Of a DNA stretch of 64,000 nucleotides, positions 33,943 through 42,309 are shown piece after piece. The notes under the pieces were generated by a model that was given only the letters and a program-made list of their open reading frames with translations, did not search any database and had not been told where the DNA came from. The stretch comes from Azonexaceae bacterium s22 (GTDB taxonomy: Bacteria; Pseudomonadota; Gammaproteobacteria; Burkholderiales; Rhodocyclaceae). A program made the position numbers and the translations under genes. Positions within the stretch are counted from its first letter, which is position 1. The number at the start of each line of letters is the position of its first letter. The DNA lies in the NCBI GenBank assembly GCA_016617495.1, contig WYCU01000005.1:1-64000 (forward strand). Reading direction: 5' to 3'.

Positions 33943-34537
33943 TCTCGTCGCGCCCCGCGCCCGTTGCGCGGCCGGGGAGGGCGATTGTCGCGGTCGACCG
34001 TCAAAAAACGGCAAATTTCAGGCCGCGTCGGCAAAGCGCCGTGCACTGCTGCTGGCGCTCGCCGCCTCGCCCTGGCTTGCGCTGGCGCCCCCGGCCCGGG
34101 CCGGCACGCCAGAGCTGGCCAGCTTGCGGCGCTGGGGTAGCGGGGAATTCCGTCGCTTCGGCTTCCTGGTTTACGAAGCTACCCTGTGGGCCGGCGACGA
34201 TCCGCAACGCCCGCCGCTGGCGCTGCGCCTTGACTACAAACGTGCGCTCGAAGGCAAGGCCATCGCCGAAGCCACCGTCAAGGAAATGCGCCGCTTCGTG
34301 GCCGACGAAGCCTTGCTCGAAGAATGGGGCGAACGGATGCGGCGCATCTTTCCCGACGTGAAGCCGGGCGATCACATTCTTGGTGTCTATCGTCCCGACG
34401 GCGCGCGCTTTTATCAGGATGAGCAGTTGATCGGGGGCATCCGCACCGCGGGATTTGCCGAAGCCTTTTTCGCCATCTGGCTGGATGCACGGACGAGCGC
34501 TCCGGAATTGCGGGCGGCCTTGCTGAAGCGGGGATGA
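33911..34537 (+). CDS. Exported chalcone-isomerase-like protein with repeat-encoded N-terminus
   Basis: 208 residues. The domain (about 70-205: GSGEFRRFGFLVYEATLWAG to the C-terminus) matches the chalcone_isomerase-like family of exported bacterial proteins. A signal-like hydrophobic stretch ALLLALAASPWLALAPPARA sits unusually far in, at residues 45-64. The residues before it include DCRGRPSKNGKFQ, translated from a dispersed element, so the insertion apparently extended the N-terminus. No in-frame start lies between the element and the signal, so the ATG at 33911 (32 bp inside the methyltransferase gene) is used. Confidence 0.78.
   Translation: MSSSLNSRIVDLVAPRARCAAGEGDCRGRPSKNGKFQAASAKRRALLLALAASPWLALAPPARAGTPELASLRRWGSGEFRRFGFLVYEATLWAGDDPQRPPLALRLDYKRALEGKAIAEATVKEMRRFVADEALLEEWGERMRRIFPDVKPGDHILGVYRPDGARFYQDEQLIGGIRTAGFAEAFFAIWLDARTSAPELRAALLKRG
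33983..34020 (+). repeat. Dispersed 37-bp element at the cfa/chalcone-isomerase-like junction
   Basis: GATTGTCGCGGTCGACC, GTC, then AAAAAACGGCAAATTTCA: full-length copy, 40 bp after the methyltransferase stop and translated within the following gene. Confidence 0.9.
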
Positions 34538-34541
34538 AGCG

Positions 34542-35792
34542 ATGTCCCGCCCGCACCCGATGCCTGCCGGCGCCATCCTGGCCTACGGCGCGCTGGCGCT
34601 TCCGCTGGCTTTCGCCGCCTTGCCCATTTACGTTCATGTGCCCCGCTTCTACGCCGAAACCACCGGCATGGAACTGGCGCTGCTCGGGCTGATCCTGTTG
34701 GGCGCCCGTTTGCTCGATGCGGTGAGCGATCCCTGGTTGGGCTGGCTGGCGGACCGTTGGCCACGGCGGCGCATGCTGGCGGTGGCGCTGATTCCCTTTG
34801 CGGTCGGCTTCGTCGCCCTCATGAATCCGGCCCAAGCCTTCCCGGCACTGTGGCTATTGGGTTCGCTGGCGCTCACTTACCTCGGGTTCTCGGCGGCAAC
34901 GGTGGCCTACCAGGCCTGGGGAGCGGCGGTGGGCAGCGATTCGGCGCTGCGCACACGCCTGACCGCAGCACGCGAAGGCTTCGGCCTGCTCGGCGTGGTG
35001 CTGGCGGCGGCCTTGCCAGGCGTGCTGGCGAGCGATCTGAGCAGTGGCACCGAACGCTTGTCCTGGCTCTTGCCGCCCCTGCTGCTGATTGCGGCGGCGG
35101 CGACGTTTTCGCAGGTGGGCGTCGGGCCGTCGGTCACGGCGTCGAACGAAGCCTTGCTGCCCAGCCTGCGCCGCGCCTGGGGCGATGTGGCCTTCCGGCG
35201 GCTCTTGGCAGTATTCGTGGCCAATGGCATTGCCGCGGCCTTGCCCGCCACGCTGTTCCTGTTCTATGTGGCCGATGTGCTGGGCGCGCCGTCGGCCAGC
35301 GGGCCGCTGCTGGCGTTGTACTTCGTTGCCGGCGCGGCCTCCTTGCCCTTGTGGGTCCGGGTGGCCGGCCGCATCGGGCGCGTAGCGGCATGGCAGAGCG
35401 CGATGTGGCTGGCGATGGCGGCGTTTGCTGGCGCCGCCTTGCTCGGGCCGGGCGATGTGGGGCTTTTTGCGGCCATCTGCCTGGCTTCCGGTCTGGCTCT
35501 GGGGGCCGATCTGGCGCTGCCGGCCGCCCTTGCCGCCGATCTCGGCGAACGCCAGGGGCAGGCGGGCGCCTGTTTCGGTATCTGGAATTTTGTCGCCAAG
35601 CTCAACCTGGCGCTGGCGGCCGGCCTGGCCTTGCCGCTGCTCGATCTGCTCGGCTACCGGCCGGGCGAGGCGCAGCCGGCTACCGGGCTGGCTGCACTCA
35701 CCTTTGCCTACGCCTTGCTGCCGCTGGCCTTCAAGTTGTTGGCCGCCGGCCTGCTCTGGCGTTGGCGCGCGGCTTTGGAGATACGCTCATGA
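34542..35792 (+). CDS. MFS transporter of the folE2-cfa module
   Basis: 416 residues, about 12 hydrophobic helices, with the loop GWLADRWPRRRML after helix 2 matching the MFS G-x-x-x-D-R-x-G-R-R signature. It resembles the sugar/cation symporter-like MFS members found in these clusters. Substrate unknown; export or import of a pathway intermediate is possible. It begins 4 bp after the chalcone-isomerase-like gene and overlaps DUF3833 by 4 bp. Confidence 0.82.
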   Translation: MSRPHPMPAGAILAYGALALPLAFAALPIYVHVPRFYAETTGMELALLGLILLGARLLDAVSDPWLGWLADRWPRRRMLAVALIPFAVGFVALMNPAQAFPALWLLGSLALTYLGFSAATVAYQAWGAAVGSDSALRTRLTAAREGFGLLGVVLAAALPGVLASDLSSGTERLSWLLPPLLLIAAAATFSQVGVGPSVTASNEALLPSLRRAWGDVAFRRLLAVFVANGIAAALPATLFLFYVADVLGAPSASGPLLALYFVAGAASLPLWVRVAGRIGRVAAWQSAMWLAMAAFAGAALLGPGDVGLFAAICLASGLALGADLALPAALAADLGERQGQAGACFGIWNFVAKLNLALAAGLALPLLDLLGYRPGEAQPATGLAALTFAYALLPLAFKLLAAGLLWRWRAALEIRS

Positions 35793-36310
35793 AACTGCTT
35801 TGTGCTGCCTTGTTTTCCCTGGGCCTGACGGCCTGTGCCGCGCCGGGTGTCGAGCAATATCGGGCGGAGCAGCCTGCGCTCGATCTCAAGACTTACCTGA
35901 ATGGGACGCTCGATGCGTGGGGCATGTTCCAGGGGCGCTCCGGTGAGGTGAAAAAGCGCTTTCATGTGCGCATCGAGGCCCGGTGGGACGGCGATACCGG
36001 CGTGCTGGACGAGCATTTCCAGTGGTCCGACGGTACCACCTCGCGGCGGGTGTGGACCTTGAAGCGCCAGCCCGATGGCACGTATCGCGGGACGGCCGAC
36101 GATGTGGTCGGGGAGGCGCTGGGCGAATTGTCCGGCAATGCCTTGCGCTGGCGTTACGTGCTGGAGCTGCCGGTCGATGGCAAGACTTACCACGTCGATT
36201 TCGACGACTGGATGTTCCTGATGGACGACAAGGTGATGCTCAACCGCTCCTACATGTCCAAGTGGGGCGTCCGGCTCGGCGAAGTGACGCTGACCTTCGT
36301 GAAGCGTTGA
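35789..36310 (+). CDS. DUF3833 family lipoprotein
   Basis: 173 residues. Lipoprotein signal with lipobox LTACA, then a beta-rich lipocalin-like domain (YLNGTLDAWGMFQGRSGEV, FDDWMFLMDDKVMLNRSYMSKWG) typical of DUF3833. Probably a periplasmic lipid-binding or carrier protein for the module's modified fatty acids; inferred from context only. Confidence 0.85.
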   Translation: MKLLCAALFSLGLTACAAPGVEQYRAEQPALDLKTYLNGTLDAWGMFQGRSGEVKKRFHVRIEARWDGDTGVLDEHFQWSDGTTSRRVWTLKRQPDGTYRGTADDVVGEALGELSGNALRWRYVLELPVDGKTYHVDFDDWMFLMDDKVMLNRSYMSKWGVRLGEVTLTFVKR

Positions 36311-36332
36311 TGAACCGGGCAAGGACGTTGCG

Positions 36333-37088
36333 ATGAACCCGAAAATCGTCCATTGGAACGGCCGCCGGGTCTGGCTGGTCGGTGCTTCGACCGGGATCGG
36401 CGCGGCGCTGGCCCGCGAACTGGCCGGGCGCGGCGCGCGGCTGGCGCTTTCGGCGCGCTCGGCCGACAAGTTGCAGGCCCTGGGCATCGATTCGGCCTTG
36501 ATCCTGCCTTGCGATGCTACCGATGTCGCCCGTCTGGCGGCGGCCCGCGCGGTCTTGCTGGCCGCCTGGGGCGGGGTCGATCTGGTGGTGTATCTGGCCG
36601 GCGATTATGTGCCGATGCAGGCGGATACCTTCGATCTGGTGCGCGCCGAGCAGGTGATCGCCGTCAATTTCCAGGGCGCCATGCGCCTGGCCGCCACCGT
36701 CCTGCCCGATCTCAAGGCCGGCGGCGGTATCGCGTTCGTGGCCAGCGTGGCGGGCTATCGCGGCTTGCCCAAGGCGCTGTGCTACGGGCCGGGCAAGGCT
36801 GCGCTGATCCATTTTGCCGAATGTCTTTATCTGGAACTGGCAGCGCGTGGCATCGGCGTCTGGGTCATTAACCCTGGCTTTGTGCAGACACGGCTGACTG
36901 CGCAGAACGATTTCGCCATGCCGGCGTTGCTGACACCGGAACAGGCGGCAAGTGTCGCGGTCGACGGCTTCAGGAAGGGCAATTTTGAAATCCATTTCCC
37001 GAAGCGTTTTACCCGCGTGCTGAAGCTGCTGTCGCTCCTGCCTTACCGCTGGTATTTCCCGCTCATTCGCCGCATTACCGGAGCCTGA
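36333..37088 (+). CDS. Short-chain dehydrogenase/reductase
   Basis: 251 residues. Cofactor motif VGASTGIGAALARELAGRG (TGxxxGIG type), catalytic Ser in VASVAGYRGLPKALCYGPGKAAL with the YxxxK pair (Tyr-Gly-Pro-Gly-Lys), and the C-terminal INPGFVQTRLT. NAD(P)-dependent oxidation or reduction of a lipid or small-molecule carbonyl. The segment VAVDGFRKGNFE near residue 210 resembles the dispersed element's translation, with a 13-bp core match (GTGTCGCGGTCGAC), but the rest is weak. Confidence 0.88.
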   Translation: MNPKIVHWNGRRVWLVGASTGIGAALARELAGRGARLALSARSADKLQALGIDSALILPCDATDVARLAAARAVLLAAWGGVDLVVYLAGDYVPMQADTFDLVRAEQVIAVNFQGAMRLAATVLPDLKAGGGIAFVASVAGYRGLPKALCYGPGKAALIHFAECLYLELAARGIGVWVINPGFVQTRLTAQNDFAMPALLTPEQAASVAVDGFRKGNFEIHFPKRFTRVLKLLSLLPYRWYFPLIRRITGA

Positions 37089-37089
37089 C

Positions 37090-37524
37090 ATGAACCCATC
37101 CCCGGATCTCGAAAGCCTGATCGCCTTCTACCACGACCTGACGCCGGAAAGCATCGCCCGCTTTTCCGCCTTCTACAGCCCCGATGCGTATTTCAAGGAC
37201 CCCTTCAACGAGGTGCGCGGCGTCGAGGCCATCCAGGGCATTTTCACGCACATGTTCCGCCAGGTGGATCGTCCGCGCTTTGTCGTCACCGAGCGCGTGG
37301 TCGATGCCGGCGGGGCGATGCTGGTGTGGGAATTCTGCTACCGCGTGCGCTTGTGGGGGCGGGGCGAGACGCAGATCATGCGCGGCGTTTCGCATCTGAA
37401 GTTCGACGCCGAGGGCAAGGTTTGTTACCACCGCGATTACTGGGACGCCGCGGAAGAGCTTTACGGCAAGCTCCCGGTCCTCGGCGGCATGATGCGCTGC
37501 CTGCGGCGGGTGTTTTCGGCCTGA
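37090..37524 (+). CDS. NTF2-like (SnoaL-type) fold protein
   Basis: 144 residues: one NTF2-like cone (FYHDLTPESIARFSAFY, YFKDPFNEVRGVEAIQGIF, KVCYHRDYWDAAEELY). Members act as small isomerases/cyclases or ligand binders. The start lies 1 bp after the SDR stop (TGACATG), so it is the coupled last gene of the module. Substrate unknown. No terminator is obvious in the 125 bp that follow. Confidence 0.82.
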   Translation: MNPSPDLESLIAFYHDLTPESIARFSAFYSPDAYFKDPFNEVRGVEAIQGIFTHMFRQVDRPRFVVTERVVDAGGAMLVWEFCYRVRLWGRGETQIMRGVSHLKFDAEGKVCYHRDYWDAAEELYGKLPVLGGMMRCLRRVFSA

Positions 37525-37649
37525 TCCCCTCCGCTGCCGATGTGCTCCAGAGGGCCAGGCCCGACCCTTGTGCATTGGCGCCCGGGCGCGTAATTTGAAC
37601 GCGTTGATTGGCACACCTTTCCCGGTTGCGTGGGGCTGGAGGATCGAGC

Positions 37650-38396
37650 ATGAAAACAAAGCTTGTCGTGGTCGCGTTAGGGGCGGCGCTTATGGCGGCT
37701 GTTGCATCCGGGGCGTATGGCGCGGAACCGGCCGTGCGTGTTCAGGCGCTGCAATTTGCACCGGGGGCGTCGGCGCTCACCCTGAAGGGCCATCTGCGCG
37801 GTTATGAAATGGCGGAATACACCTTGCCGGGGCGGGCGGGGCAGGCGGTGCATGTGCATCTGGCTACGCGGCACGGCGCCAATTATTTCAACGTGCTGCC
37901 ACCGGGTTCGGAGGCAGCCTTGTTCGTCGGGCCGACTTCAGGCAATGACTGGCACGGCGTTCTGCCGGTCGATGGCGAATACCGGATCCGGGTGTTTCTG
38001 ATGCGCAGCGCGGCACGCCGGAACGAGCAGGCCAATTACACGCTGAGTGTGGCGATCGCGCCGGGCAGCGGCGATGCCAAGGTGGCCGGTACGCCTTACC
38101 ATGCCACAGGCAAGGTGCCCTGTTCCATCGGGCCAGACCCCAAGGGATCGGCGCAGTGTGCCTTTGGGGTGATCCGCCAGGGCGCGGGCAAGGCCGAGGT
38201 GCACATCGCGCCGCCCGGCTTCGAGGTTGGCATGCACAAGGATCAGGTACGCGTGCTGCACTTCGCCGGCCCTCAGGTGACTTCGGCCAACGCCGCCGAG
38301 CCGGTGGTGGCGCAACTTCACGGCGATACCTGGTCGGTCGCCGTGAGCGGCTTCTACTTTTACGAAATTCCCGAGGCGGTGATCAACGGCGGTTGA
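37650..38396 (+). CDS. Exported protein with PPC-like beta domain
   Basis: 248 residues. A signal peptide is followed by a beta-sandwich resembling bacterial pre-peptidase C-terminal (PPC)-like domains (HVHLATRHGANYFNVLPPGSEAALF, DGEYRIRVFLMRSAARRNEQANYTLSV), then a second conserved half (KVPCSIGPDPKGSAQCAFGVIRQG) carrying two Cys that could form a disulfide. The ribosome site GGAGG lies 8 bp upstream. It stands alone, convergent with the RTX gene. Function unknown. Confidence 0.7.
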   Translation: MKTKLVVVALGAALMAAVASGAYGAEPAVRVQALQFAPGASALTLKGHLRGYEMAEYTLPGRAGQAVHVHLATRHGANYFNVLPPGSEAALFVGPTSGNDWHGVLPVDGEYRIRVFLMRSAARRNEQANYTLSVAIAPGSGDAKVAGTPYHATGKVPCSIGPDPKGSAQCAFGVIRQGAGKAEVHIAPPGFEVGMHKDQVRVLHFAGPQVTSANAAEPVVAQLHGDTWSVAVSGFYFYEIPEAVINGG

Positions 38397-38415
38397 AACG
38401 CCTGGGCACGCCCGG

Positions 38416-38453
38416 TGATTTTTGCCCGATTTTCGAGGTCGACCGCGACAATC
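38416..38453 (-). repeat. Dispersed 37-bp element, intergenic copy
   Basis: On the minus strand GATTGTCGCGGTCGACC, TCG, AAAATCGGGCAAAAATCA. 20 bp after the PPC-like gene, between two convergent genes. Confidence 0.9.
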
Positions 38454-38556
38454 GACAAGGACGTTTCTGGAGCCGTGATTCGAAGTTTTCTTCGCCGCCG
38501 GGGTGTGACCCCGGCGGTGAATTGCGGCCTGCACCGAGCAGGCTTCGATAGGGCAA

Positions 38557-41235
38557 TCAGAGCAACAGACTGCTGGCGGCGACCAGACTCGTGGGCGGCG
38601 TGCCGGTGATGACGAGTTCGTATTCCGCAGCGGTGTCCGTGTCGGTGTTGAGCTGCAGCACGCCGGTGGCGGCGTCGTAGCGTACCTGTCCGGCCGTCGT
38701 CGTGAAGGCGCCGCTGCCGAGGTAGGAGAACGCCTGGTCTCCGGTGAGCGCGGTGTTCCAGTCGATGGTCGTCAGGTCGATCCGGTCGCCACTGTTCCAG
38801 CCGCTGATGACGTCGCGCGTCGTGCCCAGACCGAGTTCGGTCAGGGCATTGAAATCGAAGGTGTCGTTGCCGCTGCCACCGATCAGGCTGTCTGTCCCGG
38901 CGCCGCCAATCAGCGTGTCATTGCCCGTGCCGCCGTTGAGGGTGTCGTTGCCGGTACCGCCATTGAGGCTGTTGGCCGCACTGTTGCCGGTCAGGGTGTT
39001 GGCCAGTGAATTGCCGGTGCCGTTGATGGCGGCGCTGCCGGTCAGGGTCAGTTTTTCCAGATAGTTGCCCAGCGTCCAGGTCACGGCGGCATTGACGGTA
39101 TCGACACCGCCGCTGACGCTGTCGCTGGATTCCGTGATGACATCGCCAGTGCTATCGACGGTATAGGTGTCGTTGCCGAGACCACCCTGCAGTGTGTCGT
39201 TCCCGGCGCCACCGTTGAGACTGTTGGCGGCGCTGTTGCCGGTGAGGGTGTTGGCGAGCGTGTTGCCGGTGCCGTTGATGGCGCCGGTGCCGGTCAGGGT
39301 GAGGTTTTCCAGGTGGTTGCCCAGTGTCCAGCTGACATAGGAGGTGACGGTGTCGACGCCGCCATTGACGCTGTCGCTCGATTCGACGATGACGTCGGTG
39401 GCGATGTTTACTTCGTAGCGGTCGTTGCCGGTTTCGCCGCTGAGCGTATCGTTACCGGCCCCGCCAATCAGCGCATCGTTGCCATCGCCACCGGTCAGCG
39501 AATCATCCCCTGATCCACCGACCAGCGAATCGTTGCCGGCATCGCCAAAGAGGAGGTCGCTGGACGCACCGGAAGTCAGGGTGTCGTTGCCATTGTTGCC
39601 ATGCACGGTCACCGCCGTATTGGTGGTGACGATGGACAAGGCATCGTTCCCGGTACCGCCGTTGATGTACTGAATCCAGTTGAGATTGAGGTTGCCGGCA
39701 GCGTTGGCGGTACCGCTGAAGTTCAGCGTGCCGCTGGCGTAACCGGAATCCAGTTCGATCTTGGCGAACTTGCCGGCCTCGGTCGCATTGAGGGTGTTGC
39801 TGCCATAGACCCGGAAGACCTCGTTACCGGTGAAAGTCCATTGGCTCAGATCGGAATACACCCCTTCGACCGTATCGTTGCCGGCGCCGCCATCGACCGA
39901 ACCACCGGTGCTGGAAGCGATCAGACGGATGAAGTCGTCGTTGTCGCCGCCAGAAATCGTGTCGTAGCCGGAATCGCCGATCAGGGTGTCGTTACCGGCC
40001 CCGCCGACGAGGGCATCGTTACCGGTGCCGCCGGTGATCGAATCATCCGCGTCGCCACCGACCAGCGAATCGTTGCCGGCGTCGCCAAAGAGGAGGTCGC
40101 TGGACGCACCGGAAGTCAGGGTGTCGTTGCCATTGTTGCCATGCACGGTCACCGCCGTATTGGTGGTGACGATGGACAAGGCATCGTTCCCGGTACCGCC
40201 GTTGATGTACTGAATCCACGAGAGATTGAGGTTGCCGGTAGCGTTGGCGGTGCCGCTGAAGTTCAGCGTGCCGCTGGCGTAACCGGAATCCAGTTCGATC
40301 TTGGCGAACTTGCCGGCCTCGGTCGCATTGAGGGTGTTGCTGCCATAGACACGGAAGACCTCGTTACCGGTGAAAGTCCACTGACTCAGATCGGAATACA
40401 CCCCTTCGACCGTATCGTTGCCGGCACCGCCATCGACCGAGCCGCCGGTGCTGGAAGCGATCAGACGGATGAAGTCATCGTTGTCGCCGCCAGAAATCGC
40501 GTCGTAGCCGGAATCGCCGATCAGGGTGTCGTTACCGGCACCGCCGACGAGGGCATCGTTACCGGTGCCGCCGGTCAGGGAGTCACCGCCGTCGCCGCCG
40601 GTCAGGGAATCGTTGCCGGCATCGCCGAAGAGGAAGTCGCTGGAAGCGCCGGAAACCAGCGTGTCGTGCCCATCGTTGCCGTGGAGGGCAACGCCATGCG
40701 TCGTGGCGACGATGGTGAGGAGATCGTTTCCGGCAGCCCCGTAGACGTGGCCGACTTTGTTCAGATCGAGATCGGCGACGATGTTATCGGTGCCGTAGAA
40801 GGTGAGCGTGCCGCCCAAAGTGGCGTTGGAGGCCTGGTAGCGCTCAATGTTGGTCGCCGCTGCGCGGCTGAAGTACGTAGTGAGGGTGGCGCAGTCGCTT
40901 TGCAGCGTGTCATAGCCGGTTCCGCCATCGGCAATGCCGTTGTTGGCGTTGGCTACGTTCAGGGTAATCAGGTCGTCGCCGTCCCCACCCAGAAAGCTTT
41001 GGTAAAGGGTGCCGGAATAAGCACTGCCACTCAGCGTATCGTTCCCCGCACCGCCGGAGGCGTTACCGTTGATGCCGTTGAGCGACAGGGTGTCGTCGCC
41101 ATCTTCGCCATAGAGATAATCCCATCCGGCGCTTCCAGACACCAGCGTGTCGTTTCCAGCGCCACCATAGATCGAATCGCCTTCTGCGGTGCCAAAAATG
41201 TAATTTGCGTTTTCGTCGCCGGTCAGTGTGGCCAT
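38557..41235 (-). CDS. Large RTX calcium-binding protein, type I secretion substrate
   Basis: 892 residues made almost wholly of GGxGxDxLx nonapeptide repeats (for example [15 protein letters not shown]), which bind calcium after secretion. There is no signal peptide. A C-terminal M10_C-like domain ([20 protein letters not shown]) ends in a hydrophobic tail, the usual type I secretion signal. Two central 180-residue units are about 97% identical in DNA and a third partial unit precedes them, while two shorter units with [14 protein letters not shown] and [14 protein letters not shown] lie nearer the C-terminus. No enzymatic domain, so probably a surface-layer, adhesin or biofilm protein. Confidence 0.9.
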   Translation of the reverse strand: MATLTGDENANYIFGTAEGDSIYGGAGNDTLVSGSAGWDYLYGEDGDDTLSLNGINGNASGGAGNDTLSGSAYSGTLYQSFLGGDGDDLITLNVANANNGIADGGTGYDTLQSDCATLTTYFSRAAATNIERYQASNATLGGTLTFYGTDNIVADLDLNKVGHVYGAAGNDLLTIVATTHGVALHGNDGHDTLVSGASSDFLFGDAGNDSLTGGDGGDSLTGGTGNDALVGGAGNDTLIGDSGYDAISGGDNDDFIRLIASSTGGSVDGGAGNDTVEGVYSDLSQWTFTGNEVFRVYGSNTLNATEAGKFAKIELDSGYASGTLNFSGTANATGNLNLSWIQYINGGTGNDALSIVTTNTAVTVHGNNGNDTLTSGASSDLLFGDAGNDSLVGGDADDSITGGTGNDALVGGAGNDTLIGDSGYDTISGGDNDDFIRLIASSTGGSVDGGAGNDTVEGVYSDLSQWTFTGNEVFRVYGSNTLNATEAGKFAKIELDSGYASGTLNFSGTANAAGNLNLNWIQYINGGTGNDALSIVTTNTAVTVHGNNGNDTLTSGASSDLLFGDAGNDSLVGGSGDDSLTGGDGNDALIGGAGNDTLSGETGNDRYEVNIATDVIVESSDSVNGGVDTVTSYVSWTLGNHLENLTLTGTGAINGTGNTLANTLTGNSAANSLNGGAGNDTLQGGLGNDTYTVDSTGDVITESSDSVSGGVDTVNAAVTWTLGNYLEKLTLTGSAAINGTGNSLANTLTGNSAANSLNGGTGNDTLNGGTGNDTLIGGAGTDSLIGGSGNDTFDFNALTELGLGTTRDVISGWNSGDRIDLTTIDWNTALTGDQAFSYLGSGAFTTTAGQVRYDAATGVLQLNTDTDTAAEYELVITGTPPTSLVAASSLLL
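39537..40504. repeat. Direct repeat, 540-bp period, in the RTX gene
   Basis: The stretch 39541-39960 recurs at 40081-40500 with 14 differences by my count over 420 bp, and the flanks also align, giving a 540-bp (180-residue) period. A third, diverged partial unit follows to about 40670. Confidence 0.9.
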
Positions 41236-41506
41236 CTGGGTTTATCTCTTTTGGGTGGAATTTCCGGATATTTCCCGGACAATCAGCGGGTTGTGAAACT
41301 GTTATGGATCTTCTTTGAGGAACGGATTGTCGCGGAATCGCCTGAGTCTGCAAATAATGCACTTTGGATAATTTCGGGCAATTCGTGAAATATTTCACGC
41401 CCGCGAGGGGTTTAACGCCGAAGGGACGTGACCTGTCCAGCAGGATCGAGAGCCCCGAGTCTCGGCGAATTTTGCCCGATTTTCGAGGTCGACCGCGACA
41501 ATCGCC
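41236..41506. other. RTX upstream region
   Basis: 270 bp between the RTX start and the 3' end of tag. It holds a dispersed element (41468-41504) and, near 41320, a shorter ATTGTCGCGGAATCGCC that shares only the first 10 bases of the element. No gene and no strong ribosome site before the RTX ATG. Confidence 0.5.
41468..41504 (-). repeat. Dispersed 37-bp element directly after tag
   Basis: On the minus strand GATTGTCGCGGTCGACC, TCG, AAAATCGGGCAAAATTC. It starts 2 bp past the tag stop codon and is nearly identical to the copy at 38416-38453. Confidence 0.9.
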
Positions 41507-42079
41507 TCAGCGGCCTTGCCCCTGGACTGCGCGATGCCGGGGGCAGTCGAGCAGATGGTCGTTCACCAGTCCGGCCGCCTGCATGAAGGCGTAGCAGATC
41601 GTCGAGCCAACGAATTTGAATCCGGCGCGTGCCAGGGCCTTACTCATGGCGTCGGATGCCGGTGTTTTGGCTGGTACCTCGCTGAGCGCTGTCCAATGGT
41701 TCAGCACCGGCTGGCCGTCCACGAAAGACCAGATGAAATCGCTGAACGATTGCCCGGCGTTCTGCATGGCCAGATAGGCGCGGGCGTTCTGGAGGGTGGC
41801 GGCGACCTTGGCGCGGTTGCGCACGATACCGGGGTCGGCCAGGAGCGATGCGACCTTGGCGTCGTCGTAGCGGGCGATGCGCTCGGGGTCGAAGCCATCG
41901 AACACGACGCGGTAATGGGCGCGCTTCTTGAGGATGGTCGACCACGACAAACCGGCCTGGGCGCCTTCGAGGATCAGCAACTCGAACAAGGCCCGGTCGT
42001 CATGCAGCGGCACGCCCCATTCGGTGTCATGGTATTCACGGTAGAGTTCGAAACCTTCGCTCCAGGGGCAGCGTTCCAT
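41507..42079 (-). CDS. tag: DNA-3-methyladenine glycosylase I
   Basis: 190 residues, matching E. coli Tag in length and in its zinc-snap ligands Cys4, His17, His175 and Cys179 (MERCPWSEG, YREYHDTEWG, HLLDC). Excises 3-methyladenine from alkylated DNA in base excision repair. The start MERCPW at 42079 is dictated by the zinc ligand spacing. A longer in-frame reading exists but has no family support. Followed immediately by a dispersed element. Confidence 0.95.
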   Translation of the reverse strand: MERCPWSEGFELYREYHDTEWGVPLHDDRALFELLILEGAQAGLSWSTILKKRAHYRVVFDGFDPERIARYDDAKVASLLADPGIVRNRAKVAATLQNARAYLAMQNAGQSFSDFIWSFVDGQPVLNHWTALSEVPAKTPASDAMSKALARAGFKFVGSTICYAFMQAAGLVNDHLLDCPRHRAVQGQGR

Positions 42080-42309
42080 GCTTGCGGCGCTCAAATTATG
42101 CACAGCACTTACTATCGCCGAATCTGCAGAAAAGGCAATACGGGCAGGGGGACGTTTCAACTGGACAAGGGCTGGGTGTGGCCCAATAATGGCGCGCACA
42201 ACAACAACTTCGCTCAGGTGTGGTGGCCGTGTCGCGGTGACCATGCCGGTGGCCCAGCCTCGGGCCGCCGCCCCTTAAATGCAGCGCAATTCATACCACG
42301 GGAGGAATC

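Noticed and set aside
38880-40700. Short regularly spaced repeats resembling a CRISPR array
   Set aside because: They are the calcium-binding nonapeptide codons of the RTX gene, without constant repeats or unique spacers, and no cas genes are present.
39601-41388. Plus-strand open frame of about 595 codons with Val/Gly-rich repeats
   Set aside because: It is the antisense shadow of the RTX gene; its repeats simply mirror the nonapeptide repeats.
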